Assembly: GCA_025529335.1 (NCBI GenBank)
Contig: JAMYHX010000182.1
Location: 1 to 64,000 of the forward strand
Source: Rhizopus sp. PT2906
Lineage: Eukaryota; Mucoromycota; Mucoromycetes; Mucorales; Rhizopodaceae
Reading direction: 5' to 3'
Length of the DNA: 64,000 bases
Shown: in pieces, positions 23,700-32,653 of the stretch
How the letters are laid out: the number at the start of each line of letters is the position of its first letter
How positions within the stretch are numbered: the first letter of the stretch is position 1
Translations under genes and position numbers: made by a program
The notes under the pieces: model-generated
Seen by the model: the letters and a program-made list of their open reading frames with translations, nothing else
Database searches by the model: none
Told to the model about the DNA's origin: nothing

Positions 23700-23884
23700 A
23701 ATAAGCAAGAGCAAATTCTGAATGAGACGTGGAATGTTTATTACATCGACAGATGGAATAAAAGTGGCATAAACATTGTTGAACATAAGCATAGCTGGCC
23801 ATAGCATAGATGTTAGTTACGTAAAAGCTTTGGATAAACAATATTGCTTGTCATGGCTATATTCTCTTGCAAAAAGGATTGCTG
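23252..23884. other. intergenic with a 39-base T tract
   Basis: VPS34 3' flank. A run of 39 T lies at 23659-23697 and opens false lysine- or phenylalanine-rich frames on both strands. No gene recognised. Confidence 0.6.
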
Positions 23885-24561
23885 CGGCAGAGAGAGAAAA
23901 GCCGCCCTTGATAGTGCGACATATAGCTAACCATGCATAAATGGCAGATGCTGCAAGCCAATTCCTACATGTTTGAGCGATTGGCCTTGAGACTTGTGTA
24001 TGGAAATAAAGATGTATAATTTTACAGGAGATTGCTTTCTTGTGAGCATAAGTGACATATTTCTTTTTAATATTGAAAGAGTAAAATCATGGAATAATCT
24101 CAATCAGGACATCGACACACGTGTGATTTGTTGCCCATACGAACCCTAAGTATATACTGACCAATATGCACCATGGTCAGTCGAATGCCGTTACAAAGAT
24201 CCTCTTGCTGAATCAATATTTTTGAAGAGCATAACCCGCGTATCAATCATTAATTCTAGATGTGAAAAGGGATACGATAGGATTTAAGCTTTGAAGATAC
24301 TCTGCAGAGATATTGTGCAGACCATCAGCATCGTTGATGTTGGCAGAATCAGTTGACAAAAGCGTAACCTTTTCACCAGGCATCTTTTCTACAGAATTCT
24401 ATTGATGCTTTCATTGGCGGAGGGAGCTCAAGACCTGAAGAGGGAAAAATTGTTTCTGAGAGAGTTGATATTATCATGGCGAATGGGGGTTGACGGATAA
24501 CAATAGAGAGATTGGAGCCGACCGGTTCAGCGGGCAGGCGAAACTTGAGATAAACACTCAC
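23885..24561 (-). pseudogene. relic of a PIF1/Helitron-type helicase, C-terminal part
   Basis: Minus-strand fragments in broken frames carry the late motifs of PIF1-like helicases in the right order. LLSTDSANINDADGLHNISA is followed by EYLQSLNP (about 24360-24280). Then come LFKNIDSARGSL and CNGIRL (about 24230-24170), and HKSQGQSLKHVGIGLQHLPF with HG-stop-LYVALSRA (about 24000-23905). The last piece is helicase motif VI, where Gln has become a TAG. Frameshifts and several stops separate the pieces. The open frame 24561-24373 (SVYLKFRLPAEP.. PPPMKASIEF) probably belongs to the same relic. Non-functional. Confidence 0.8.
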
Positions 24562-25202
24562 GGAGGGAAATGTTTAATTGCTTGAGTTAAGCTATCTCAG
24601 CCGTGCTAGCAGAAAGTACTGCTTGTAGTTACTTCACAATTGATACAGTATCAACTTGGCTCTGAAAATACAAAGTTGGTTTTGATTGGCAGAATAATCT
24701 AAGCGCTCTCTATGAAACATTCTATCCATGTATGGCAAATCCTCTCGCCAGTGGCCAGAATGACTCACTATTGAAGGCAACAATAAAGATAATGAAGGAT
24801 TTGTGACGTCGAATAAAAAGGTTCAGAAACAATTACTCTCGATCAAAATGATTAATGTCCACTTGTGTGCATCCATAAAGAATATGAAATCATCCAAAGG
24901 GAAGAAAAAGATAATGAAAAAGATAATCGGAACATACCCAATTGTTTATTTAATCTAGACTTTTTTTTTCACTTAGTTTGGTTTGTCCACATTTTGCTGC
25001 GCCAACTCCTTCCCAGGCACTTTGGTCAAATCAATCATCTCCGTATTTTCGCTTTTTAGACAGTTCCCTTAATGTCGCGGACATTTAAGCGAGCACTAAT
25101 TGAAAGATAGTCCATGTGACTGTTGTCATTAGGCATTCTTTTAGAACTATAAATACCACAGAGCTTTTTATCTACAACGTTATCTTTCATTAAACTCTCA
25201 AT
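24562..25202. other. intergenic, no gene recognised
   Basis: May contain further degraded helicase sequence up to about 24850 (a minus-strand LPYMDRMFHRERLDYS-like piece near 24725), which I cannot confirm. The last part is the GNAT promoter. Confidence 0.4.
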
Positions 25203-25724
25203 ATGACCATCAAAATGTTACAGATTGATTCCAGCTATGCCTCAACTCTCTCAGAACTTGGTGCAAAGCTTTTTGCGGAAACGTTTGGTGACTCCAATAC
25301 CCCTGAAGACCTCAAGGAATACCTTGAATCAGCCTATACACCAGAAATTCAAACACAAGAATTAAACGATCCTTCCATCTATACATATATGGTATTCGAT
25401 GATGAAGATAAACCTGTTGCATACTGTCAGCTGAGACAGAATAAAACGGTGTACGACTTTATTGGTGATCCAGAAGCAATAGAATTATGGCGAATCTATG
25501 TTGACAAGCGATACGCTGGAAAAGGAATTGGAAAGAAGATGCTTACACAATGTATCTCCAAAGCAAAAGAACTCGGCAAGAAAACAATTTGGCTTGGGGT
25601 TTGGGAATTCAACCCATCAGCGATCAGGTTTTACAAGAGCCAGGGTTTCCAAAAAGTCGGTGCTCATACCTTCAAACTGGGTGATAAGCTGGATACAGAT
25701 GAAATTATGATCTTAAACATTTAG
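25203..25724 (+). CDS. GNAT-family N-acetyltransferase, PaiA-like
   Basis: Intronless, 173 residues. The acetyl-CoA pyrophosphate loop is RYAGKGIGKKML (about residues 102-113), preceded by ELWRIYVD. Then follow KTIWLGVWEFNPSAIRFYKS and GFQKVGAHTF, ending TDEIMI. This arrangement resembles bacterial PaiA-type spermidine/diamine acetyltransferases. It is convergent with the DapA-family gene, with only 28 bp between stop codons. Lack of introns in an intron-rich region and the bacterial look suggest old horizontal transfer, but this is inference. The substrate (polyamine or other amine) is not determined. Confidence 0.85.
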   Translation: MTIKMLQIDSSYASTLSELGAKLFAETFGDSNTPEDLKEYLESAYTPEIQTQELNDPSIYTYMVFDDEDKPVAYCQLRQNKTVYDFIGDPEAIELWRIYVDKRYAGKGIGKKMLTQCISKAKELGKKTIWLGVWEFNPSAIRFYKSQGFQKVGAHTFKLGDKLDTDEIMILNI

Positions 25725-25752
25725 AACAATATAGAAAAATAAATAATATTTA

Positions 25753-26637
25753 TTATGCGAAAAAGATCTTGTCTAATGCTTGCTTCACTTCGTCGCTAAC
25801 GTCCAAAAGTGGAGGAGGGCAGTAACCGACAGGAACATTTTTCTTACGTAAGATGTACTTGATGCTTGGAATCATTCCCGCTTTTTGCAAAAGCTCAACT
25901 CCAGGGGCAATGTTTTCCCAAATTCTTCTGGCTTGTTCGGTTTGATTTTTCAGTAAATGATCAACAATACTCTTGCATTGATCCGGATAAACATTTCCGG
26001 CAATTGATGTTATTCCAGTGTATCCTTTTGTTACGAATTGATCAATAAAGTCTGAATCACTCCCGGTAAAGAAGCTATATGTATCTACAGTATTTCCCAG
26101 AGCAGGCTTGATTTTGTTTACATTTTCAGGATTTCCGGCTTCCTTTATTCCGCAGACATTATCAACTGTTTCCGCAATACGAACAAACGTCTCTGGTTCC
26201 AAGTCGAACCCGGTTCTGGGAGGATTGTTATAAAGAAAGATGGGCAGTTCTTTTGCGCTTTCTGCGACTTGTTTTACATATGCCTCAGCTTCTGCTTGTG
26301 ACGGGCGGCGATACGGAGGGAATCCGAGCATTATACCCGAAAAACCGGCTTCTTTTGCTGCTTGTGCTAGTTCTTTTGCATCTTGAGTCTTGAACGCAGC
26401 AACACCTGCGTAAAGTTGACACTTCCCAGCAGCAGCCTTTGCAACCAAGTGATACAACTGCTTGCGCTCTGCAATGGTCATGCAGTGTTGTTCGCCAGTC
26501 GACCCGCTGACAAGCAAACCAGGGATGTTTTGATCCAGATAGTATCTCACCACAGCTGGTACAGAAGCCACATCGAGACAGCCCTCATGGGTGAATGGAG
26601 TGACCATTGCAACTGAATAAGGAATAAATTGTGCCAT
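25753..26637 (-). CDS. DapA/NAL-family aldolase (dihydrodipicolinate synthase-like)
   Basis: Intronless TIM-barrel class I aldolase, 294 residues, the usual family length. The pyruvate-binding GSTGEQHCMT motif is near residue 45. The catalytic Tyr lies in YNNPPRTGFD (about 135) and the Schiff-base Lys in CGIKEAGNPE (about 164). Fungi make lysine through aminoadipate, so a true DHDPS role is unlikely. Other family activities (N-acetylneuraminate lyase, 2-keto-3-deoxy sugar-acid aldolase, 4-hydroxy-2-oxoglutarate aldolase) fit better, and the sequence alone does not decide. Start MAQFIPYSVAMVTPF fits the barrel start. Its neighbour is the convergent GNAT gene. Confidence 0.88.
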   Translation of the reverse strand: MAQFIPYSVAMVTPFTHEGCLDVASVPAVVRYYLDQNIPGLLVSGSTGEQHCMTIAERKQLYHLVAKAAAGKCQLYAGVAAFKTQDAKELAQAAKEAGFSGIMLGFPPYRRPSQAEAEAYVKQVAESAKELPIFLYNNPPRTGFDLEPETFVRIAETVDNVCGIKEAGNPENVNKIKPALGNTVDTYSFFTGSDSDFIDQFVTKGYTGITSIAGNVYPDQCKSIVDHLLKNQTEQARRIWENIAPGVELLQKAGMIPSIKYILRKKNVPVGYCPPPLLDVSDEVKQALDKIFFA

Positions 26638-27734
26638 TGTATAAAGATAAAAACAACACGAAGAGTAAAGAATAAAAAATGGGGCTTGACGCTTTGCTTA
26701 ATAACCTTAATGGCTGACTAAGAAGTAGCCAATGAAAACAGTCCTTAGCTGCTAAACACAAGCAAAAGCAATAGAAGCACAAAAAACTAAAAAGGAAAAA
26801 GGAAATTTATCCAGAGTGCCGAGGATTGCACTGCTGATCATTTTTTTAAGACCGACCAAAATCATTGTCTGTTTTTGCATAGAAAGTTGTCGTGTTTGCA
26901 TACTTTACCAATATATCGCTCAAGATGGCTATCCTATATTTAATTAGTGGTCACCTATATACTTGATTACTAACTGACTTTGCTACATGATATTGATAAA
27001 CTATGAGCCATAAAAGGCTTTTATAAATATCTAAAAAGTACTATTGACTCTACTGCAGAATATCTTTTCGCTTGATGTCTCAAGGCAACCATCATCTTTG
27101 AACTTTACTCCTTGAAATATTGATGGCGGTTTATTTTTTTTTATGGCTGTTTGTACTATCGCAAAAATTTAAGTTTATTCATGTTTGTTGTCAATTGTGG
27201 CCTCTTTTTTAATGAAGGCAAAAGACCATGAATATTCTTTATTTTATAATTGCTTAGTATGAGCATGTCTATATTTTATTGGTAAAAAAAAAGACCATCT
27301 CACATATATTCATATCTTTCATTTCATTAAACTGAAACAAATTGAAGAAAGAAGACATACCACACGTTTTGCTGCGGTGGTTGAATATTTCAGCATCTGG
27401 GGTAATTGTCCCTCCCTTAGTTTTTACTTATAAAGAATCCCACAAAAAGAAATCAAAGGAAAAGAAAGAAAGAGCAAGTATTAAAGAAAGAAAAATAGAT
27501 AAAAGGGAATAAAATGAAAAGATTCAAGTTAATGTTGCCCTGGCAATAAAAACAAGGGCAAATGTTCCCTTTTTAAAAAGCAACTGAGCCCTTTCATGGG
27601 ACTGTCAGGGTCTAGGGGAGTAAAAAAAAGAAAAGCGGAGATAGAAAATATGGTTTTTGAAAGTTTGACTTCTTAGAAAGGATCTATTTCATCATTTTCT
27701 TTTTTCTTCTTTATTTTCTCACTCTACAATAAAA
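26638..27734. other. intergenic, 1.1 kb, no gene recognised
   Basis: Divergent promoter region between the DapA-family gene and the zinc-finger gene. The part before 27735 is purine-rich with CT-rich stretches near the start codon. No open frame worth calling. Confidence 0.5.
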
Positions 27735-28649
27735 ATGATTGAACTATCAAGCTTTTTGATACCCAACTCAGCTGGCCGTCATATCAACCTACTTAATGAC
27801 AACAATCATGACTTTCAACCACCGGATTCTCGTTCCGACATGATGAAAACAAACTCACAAAAGATTATCAGTGAAGATGGAAAACGCAGATATGCTTGTA
27901 CTGCACCTGGTTGCAATAAAGTATTCACTACAAGGTAAGATATATTTATTTATTTACAAGTGATTAAACTGTATTTTAGTGGTCATTTGTCAAGACACAA
28001 TCGTATTCACACAGGAGAAAAGAACTTTCCATGTCTCTTCCCAGGCTGTCAATCAAGGTTCTCTCGTCAGGATAACATGATGCAGCATTACAAAACACAC
28101 ATGTCGATAAGGACAAAAAGAAGAAAGTCGCCTGTAGTGACGGACATTACGTATCTAAAACCAAAGTTATATGCACATCATGAAATTGATTCAAATTCTC
28201 TTGATCGTCCATTGACCATTGATCAGCATTTACATGTATATCGCTTAAATAAGCAATCACAAAACCATCCCTTGAAATACAATATGCCTGAGCCCTTAAG
28301 CTCAGTGGCTGCAGAGCGTGTGTCGAGACGTATGAGTATCAAACCAGATGAACAGCCGTCTACTGGTTCACATCAACAAAAGGAAAATTTAAGTAGGTTG
28401 GCATTCTATGAGCATACTACTCTAAGCTATCACAAGGGGCTGAGTAAGCTTCCTTATCCGTTCACTCTCCCACATCCAGATAAAAAACAAGACGTACAGC
28501 AACAAAAAGATCATTATGTATCACCTGTACTAAGCAAGCGTGCTAGAAACGAGTCATCTCCAAAGGAACACTACTCGGAGCAAACGCAAGTTATACCATC
28601 TACATTTAGCGGATCTCATTTGGCATACATAACAAGTACACTTGATTAA
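27735..28649 (+). CDS. C2H2 zinc-finger transcription factor, NRG1-like
   Basis: Two exons, 27735-27934 and 27980-28649, 289 residues. Two C2H2 fingers span about residues 54-106. Finger 1 is YACTAPGCNKVFTTSGHLSR followed by HNRIH, the linker is TGEKNF, and finger 2 is PCLFPGCQSRFSRQDNMMQH followed by YKTH. TTSGHL.RHNRIHTGEKN and RFSRQDN..QHY are the hallmark of the yeast Nrg1/Nrg2 repressor fingers, which act in glucose repression and filamentation. The intron splits finger 1 inside the TTS codon run. Outside the fingers the protein is low in structure. Target genes are unknown. Confidence 0.85.
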
Positions 28650-28800
28650 GGCACATATCTAATAAACATACATCAAAAGATTTATACATGCATTGAAAGA
28701 GGTTGCAATCGGATTTTGAAAACAAGCAGGTTATGATTTGTGACTTTTTTTCTTGAAGCTGCCCAGGCTGTAATCCCCCTTCTCTCTCTCTTTCTTTCAA

Positions 28801-29220
28801 ATGAATATGCTTCGATTATTCAACTTTCCAAAGAGCACATTAAAGCCCATGGAATGGGCTAGACAGCTGTCAACAACTAATGCATGCAGAAAATCAAAAA
28901 ATGTTGTGAGAGATAGTCCTGAACCCCCTGTGATGCCAGCAGTAGTAGGATCTACCATTCTTCAGCCTAAAGAACTTCCCAACTCTCTTAATCCCTACCT
29001 TGGTCGATCCATTGGCAATGTGCACAATCCTAATATCGCTTATCGTCGTTTAAACAATATCTTGATGCAAAACAACGTTCGTAAGGAACTGCGTGCTAAT
29101 CTTCGCTATGAGAAGCCTGCTGTAGCCAGAAGACGAAAGAACATGGAGCGTAATAGAAAGTTGTTTGGTGCTATGGTCAGCAAGAAGGTTGCTCTTATTA
29201 TGCAAATGAAGCAAAGGTAA
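28801..29220 (+). CDS. MRP21: mitochondrial ribosomal protein bS21m
   Basis: Single exon, 139 residues. The N-terminus (MNMLRLFNFPKSTLKPMEWA, then RQLST) is basic and amphipathic, as expected for a mitochondrial presequence. The C-terminal 60 residues are bS21-like: RRLNNILMQNNVRKELRANL, RYEKPAVARRRKNMERNRK and a helical end. It is a small-subunit protein of the mitochondrial ribosome. Immediately before the ATG is a CT-rich promoter stretch. Confidence 0.87.
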   Translation: MNMLRLFNFPKSTLKPMEWARQLSTTNACRKSKNVVRDSPEPPVMPAVVGSTILQPKELPNSLNPYLGRSIGNVHNPNIAYRRLNNILMQNNVRKELRANLRYEKPAVARRRKNMERNRKLFGAMVSKKVALIMQMKQR

Positions 29221-29432
29221 AAATAAACATTATAAGAAATAGAAAGAAGAGACTAATAAATAACAATAGGGGAATGTAAAACCACTATCATCAGAGTCAT
29301 CATTAGAAAATGTGTATTTATATAATTAGAAAACTAATGAATAAAAAATAACATATTATTCATTTTATACTTACCAAGGCGTTAAGGAATGCATTGCCGT
29401 TATAGACAGCGCATTAAATCCAGGGAGCACCG
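29221..29432. other. 3' flank between bS21m and the Fanzor-like relic
   Basis: Two hundred bases between convergent coding ends. In TnpB/Fanzor loci a guide-RNA (omega-RNA) region lies at or just after the 3' end of the nuclease gene. No recognisable structure was assigned here. Confidence 0.3.
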
Positions 29433-30794
29433 TTAATCTTTTGAAGGTCTTTTGAAGGGGGGGAGGACTTTCATTGTCCTGTTTTGATTTGTAAACAAAG
29501 ATACCATTATATTTAATGCACTGTTCACATCGCGATTCCAAACCGTACCACAAGATTCACACTTGAGGACAGAGTGTACTCTTCGCTTTGATCCAGCAAT
29601 AGAGCCTTTTTAAATACTCGTCAACATAAACAAACTTGCTTCCCCCCATCAGATTGTTTGCATTTTCGTTTGATTTCTTCAGTAATACGCCTAGTAGGTG
29701 CAGCTCGTTTTCCTTTCATACTTGAACAAAAAGAACCATTTCCGAACGCAATGATTCGCTTCCGTTGAGAGGAGAAAGGGAAGTCAGCAGGAGGTAGAGG
29801 TACATGTTTGATTTTGTTTGGATTTTGGTTTTTAGCGCCAACTGTGCTTGTTTTGCCATATTTTTTGCTGTTGTCAAAGAGTCTTTTAACAATTTCTTGA
29901 GTTCCTTTTTGCTTGTTGATATAAGTCTTGAACTTTAGCTTTTGAGACCTATGCCATACACAGCGTTATTAAAATGTACAGCATGTAAGAGAGCGACATA
30001 CCATTTATCTTGACAGTAGTAGTTATGGATTCTTTGAGAGTTTTGTAGACGTGTAGAGGTAGCTAGTAAAAATGAGATCAAGTTTACAGTTTTAAAAGTA
30101 GGTAATTCACTAATATACTTAAATTCGTCTAAATGGCACTCTTGATGTTCTTTTCATCTTCTTGTAGCAAGATTGTAACCACATAAATGATAGTATTCTT
30201 CCAAAATTGTTGTTCGGACACATTCATGTTCCGTAGAGTCTACTGCAGTAAAGATGGTTGATATAACTTGTTGCCTTGTTCTTTTCTTTCTCCTTTTTAA
30301 GTGCTTCAGTCTTATCAACCTTGCGTACGTATTTATAGAAGTCTCAGTGGGAGCAGAAGTACGGCTAGTGGAAACAGTAGTAGCAGGTAATACAGCTTAG
30401 ACATCTGTATCTTTGTTGGCTATAGGCATAGATGTCTTTTCATTGATGATAACATTTGAGGGGCCAGGGGAAGATGTGTCTTCTTTAGCAGCTTTCAAAG
30501 TAGTACGGATATCCTTGTCTATTACAACATTCAGTTAAAAAACAGATAGAACTAATAGATGTTTATCTTTACCTTTTCTAAGTAAGGGTATTTCTTGAAA
30601 ATCATGATCACTTGCTTCAAAAGCTGTATTTTTGAATAAGTTTGTTTGCGTTTGTGCAAACAAAGAAGGGAATCCGCGATCGACAGCTAATGGGCCCTTA
30701 ATAAATGTCATATCGACTATATATCTTACATACCTTTCCCTTTATTTCGCTTTGCCTTTGGAAGCGGAGAATCATCGTCTTTCTTTCGCTTCAT
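29433..30794 (-). pseudogene. TnpB/Fanzor-like RuvC nuclease, near-intact pseudogene
   Basis: Exon model: 30794-30734, 30686-30573, 30518-30002 and 29948-29433, with GT-AG introns and consistent phases. The first exon encodes a basic, NLS-like start (MKRKKDDDSP, KAKRNKGK). Candidate RuvC-I: Asp in FTAVDSTEHE (GAC 30238-30240). Then come KFKTYINKQKGTQEIV and RIIAFGNGSF. Candidate RuvC-II: Glu in FVYVDEY (29617-29619). RuvC-III: Asp in WNRDVNSALNI (29529-29531), preceded by the second zinc-ribbon pair CESC. This order is that of TnpB and the eukaryotic Fanzor RNA-guided nucleases. Disablements: TAA at 30397-30399, TGA at 30154-30156, and a frame break with loss of the first CxxC between VDEY and the second pair. 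About 400 codons. Confidence 0.75.
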
Positions 30795-31102
30795 ATTGAA
30801 GTGAAGAAAAAAGGGAAAAATAACTGCAGATAACCTTATCATGTTAAATTAACGATCTACAACATTGTTTTTATTAATTAATCATGTTTTCTTTAATAGT
30901 AAAATGTTTCTCGATTAAAAAAGCACTCCATTTCGACATACTGCACTTCTTAGTGTGATCCTCAAAGTAGTTTTCTTTATAAAAGTGATGGATAAGGATA
31001 CTAAAATGACACATGATGGTCATGAATCATCATCGAAACATCAGGAACAGTGGTAAAAGAAGTAATAGTAAATAGGGAAAAGAAGAAGCACAAACCCCAA
31101 CG
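30795..31102. other. spacer between two relics
   Basis: Contains the 5' flank of the Fanzor-like relic. A degraded continuation of the Helitron-type protein may reach to about 31010 (minus strand, VSMMIHDHHVSF). No intact gene. Confidence 0.4.
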
Positions 31103-32260
31103 TCACCCACATGTTCCATGAGGAAATGACAGTACGCCATCCGTACACACGTATGCAGCATGCGTCTGGCTGATACGTTGAAAGTGCTGCTCAAATCCAA
31201 TGTTTTGACGAAGACTATTATTGCTTCTCAAGGTGAGAACGATGTCACGGAAGCTTCTGTCGCTATACTCAATAGGGATGACTGCAGTAGCTTCTTCCAT
31301 TGTTGGCAAATTCTGAATACGCCTGTCACCTCCTTCGATCAAACGCATTCTCATGGAAGGGCTGATAACAATGTACGGTATATTAGTTTCTGTTTGATAA
31401 TTATTACTGTCGGTTTCATGGTTGCTCAATATCTCATGTGTATGACGATATACACTTGCAAAGGGATTACATTGAGCAAGCATAGCTGAAAGCTCCCTAA
31501 TGATCTCAAGATCAAGGTTGCTATTTCGGGCTTATCTTCGTTCAGCGGCATAGGGAGGATCAAAGATATATAGCTGAGCATAAGAAGGCTCACTGCTTTC
31601 AACTAGAGTCAAGGGGCCTTGACGGTGGCAAAGTACGCCATGTATCTGAAAGGCATTTAATCCACCTCTATTGTTATTGTTGTTACCGTTGTTGTTGGCG
31701 CAATCCTCAGCCGAGACAAGGTCACATTCCAAAGAGGTAAACGCGAAGGCAGCGTTATATTGGCGAAGGTTGTCCTTAAAGTGCCTTCCTTGAGTGTCTG
31801 TACTTACAAGCAAGACCTTCAAGTACTCAGGTGAATCAGACAAGAGCTGCAACTGGACTGATCCCTGCTTGCAGCATGATTCCCAGCTAGGATTTCTCAA
31901 AGATGATGTATCTTGCGTTTCATCGATCCAGTGCAAGGCGTGACAGTGGAGACATTCCTTGTCCATACGTCCAAGGACTAAAGGACGAAGGCGAGAAAGC
32001 TGCGAAATATAGACAGCAGGCTCTGCCCTGGGTCTGCCCCTGGGTCTACTTTCAGCATCAGAAGACTCGACTGTTCTTCTTGGTCTTCCTCTAGGTCTAG
32101 TAGCAGCATCAGTTTCTTCTTCTTGTTCAGCTCGACGTCTGTGGCGTGATGCTGCTACTCGTTCTCTGCATGCTTGGCAGGTACGATGACATGAATCAAC
32201 GGGTAAAGATGCATGGCAGGAAGAGCAGCTGGTTGTACTTTGGTTGTCGTTGTTTTCCAT
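31103..32260 (-). pseudogene. Helitron-type protein, N-terminal part
   Basis: From the ATG at 32260 (MENNDNQST) the frame runs to a TAA at 31532-31534, then continues in the same frame to a TGA at 31103. The N-terminus has CxxC-type pairs (CSSC, CQAC) and two AT-hooks (TRPRGRPRR, SRPRGRPR). Next comes the segment typical of Helitron/PIF1 helicase-like proteins: CLHCHALHWIDE, SWESCCKQGSV, FKDNLRQYNAAFAFTSL, GVLCHRQGPL, YAQLYIFDP. After the stop follow LDLEIIRELSAMLAQCNPFA and the Helitron-like N domain. The Rep nuclease and helicase are missing here. A relic, as it has an internal stop and an abrupt end. Confidence 0.8.
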
Positions 32261-32653
32261 TTTTCTAATAAGCGTCAAAATGAGAGCATAATATTAGTGA
32301 ATAGGAACTATATGAATTGATCTTTTTTTTTTTTTCAAGGCATGTCCATATCTGGTTCTTTTAAAAAGGGTTTTATTGTATTGTAAAAATGAATATCAGG
32401 AGAGAAAGAGAAAGAAAAAAGGGAAAGTAAGCTCATATATTGTGGTCCGATGCTCGGCTGGAACAAATGGCAAAAAACGACTCAGAATGCGGTAAATTTC
32501 CGGTAAAGCTTGTGTTGCATAATTTCCGACGTATTTTATGGTACAAATTAGTGTTATGTTATGGTGATAAAAAAGAAGGAAAGAATAATACTTTTACATT
32601 TATATTCAAGTGTGTGTTTGTGTGTGCGTGTGTATACATTGTTATTATTATTA
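32261..32653. other. intergenic, no gene recognised
   Basis: Spacer with a T-run near 32323-32335 and a TG-rich microsatellite (about 32610-32635). No gene. Confidence 0.55.

Noticed and set aside
23598..23841. Lys-rich and Phe-rich frames on both strands
   Set aside because: Created by the 39-base T tract.
18948..32260. Stops in relics as a signature of C-to-T mutation (RIP-like)
   Set aside because: Every stop codon can arise from CAA, CAG or CGA by C-to-T, so this carries little weight; only the PIF1 motif VI Gln-to-TAG change is backed by homology, and RIP is not known to me in this group.
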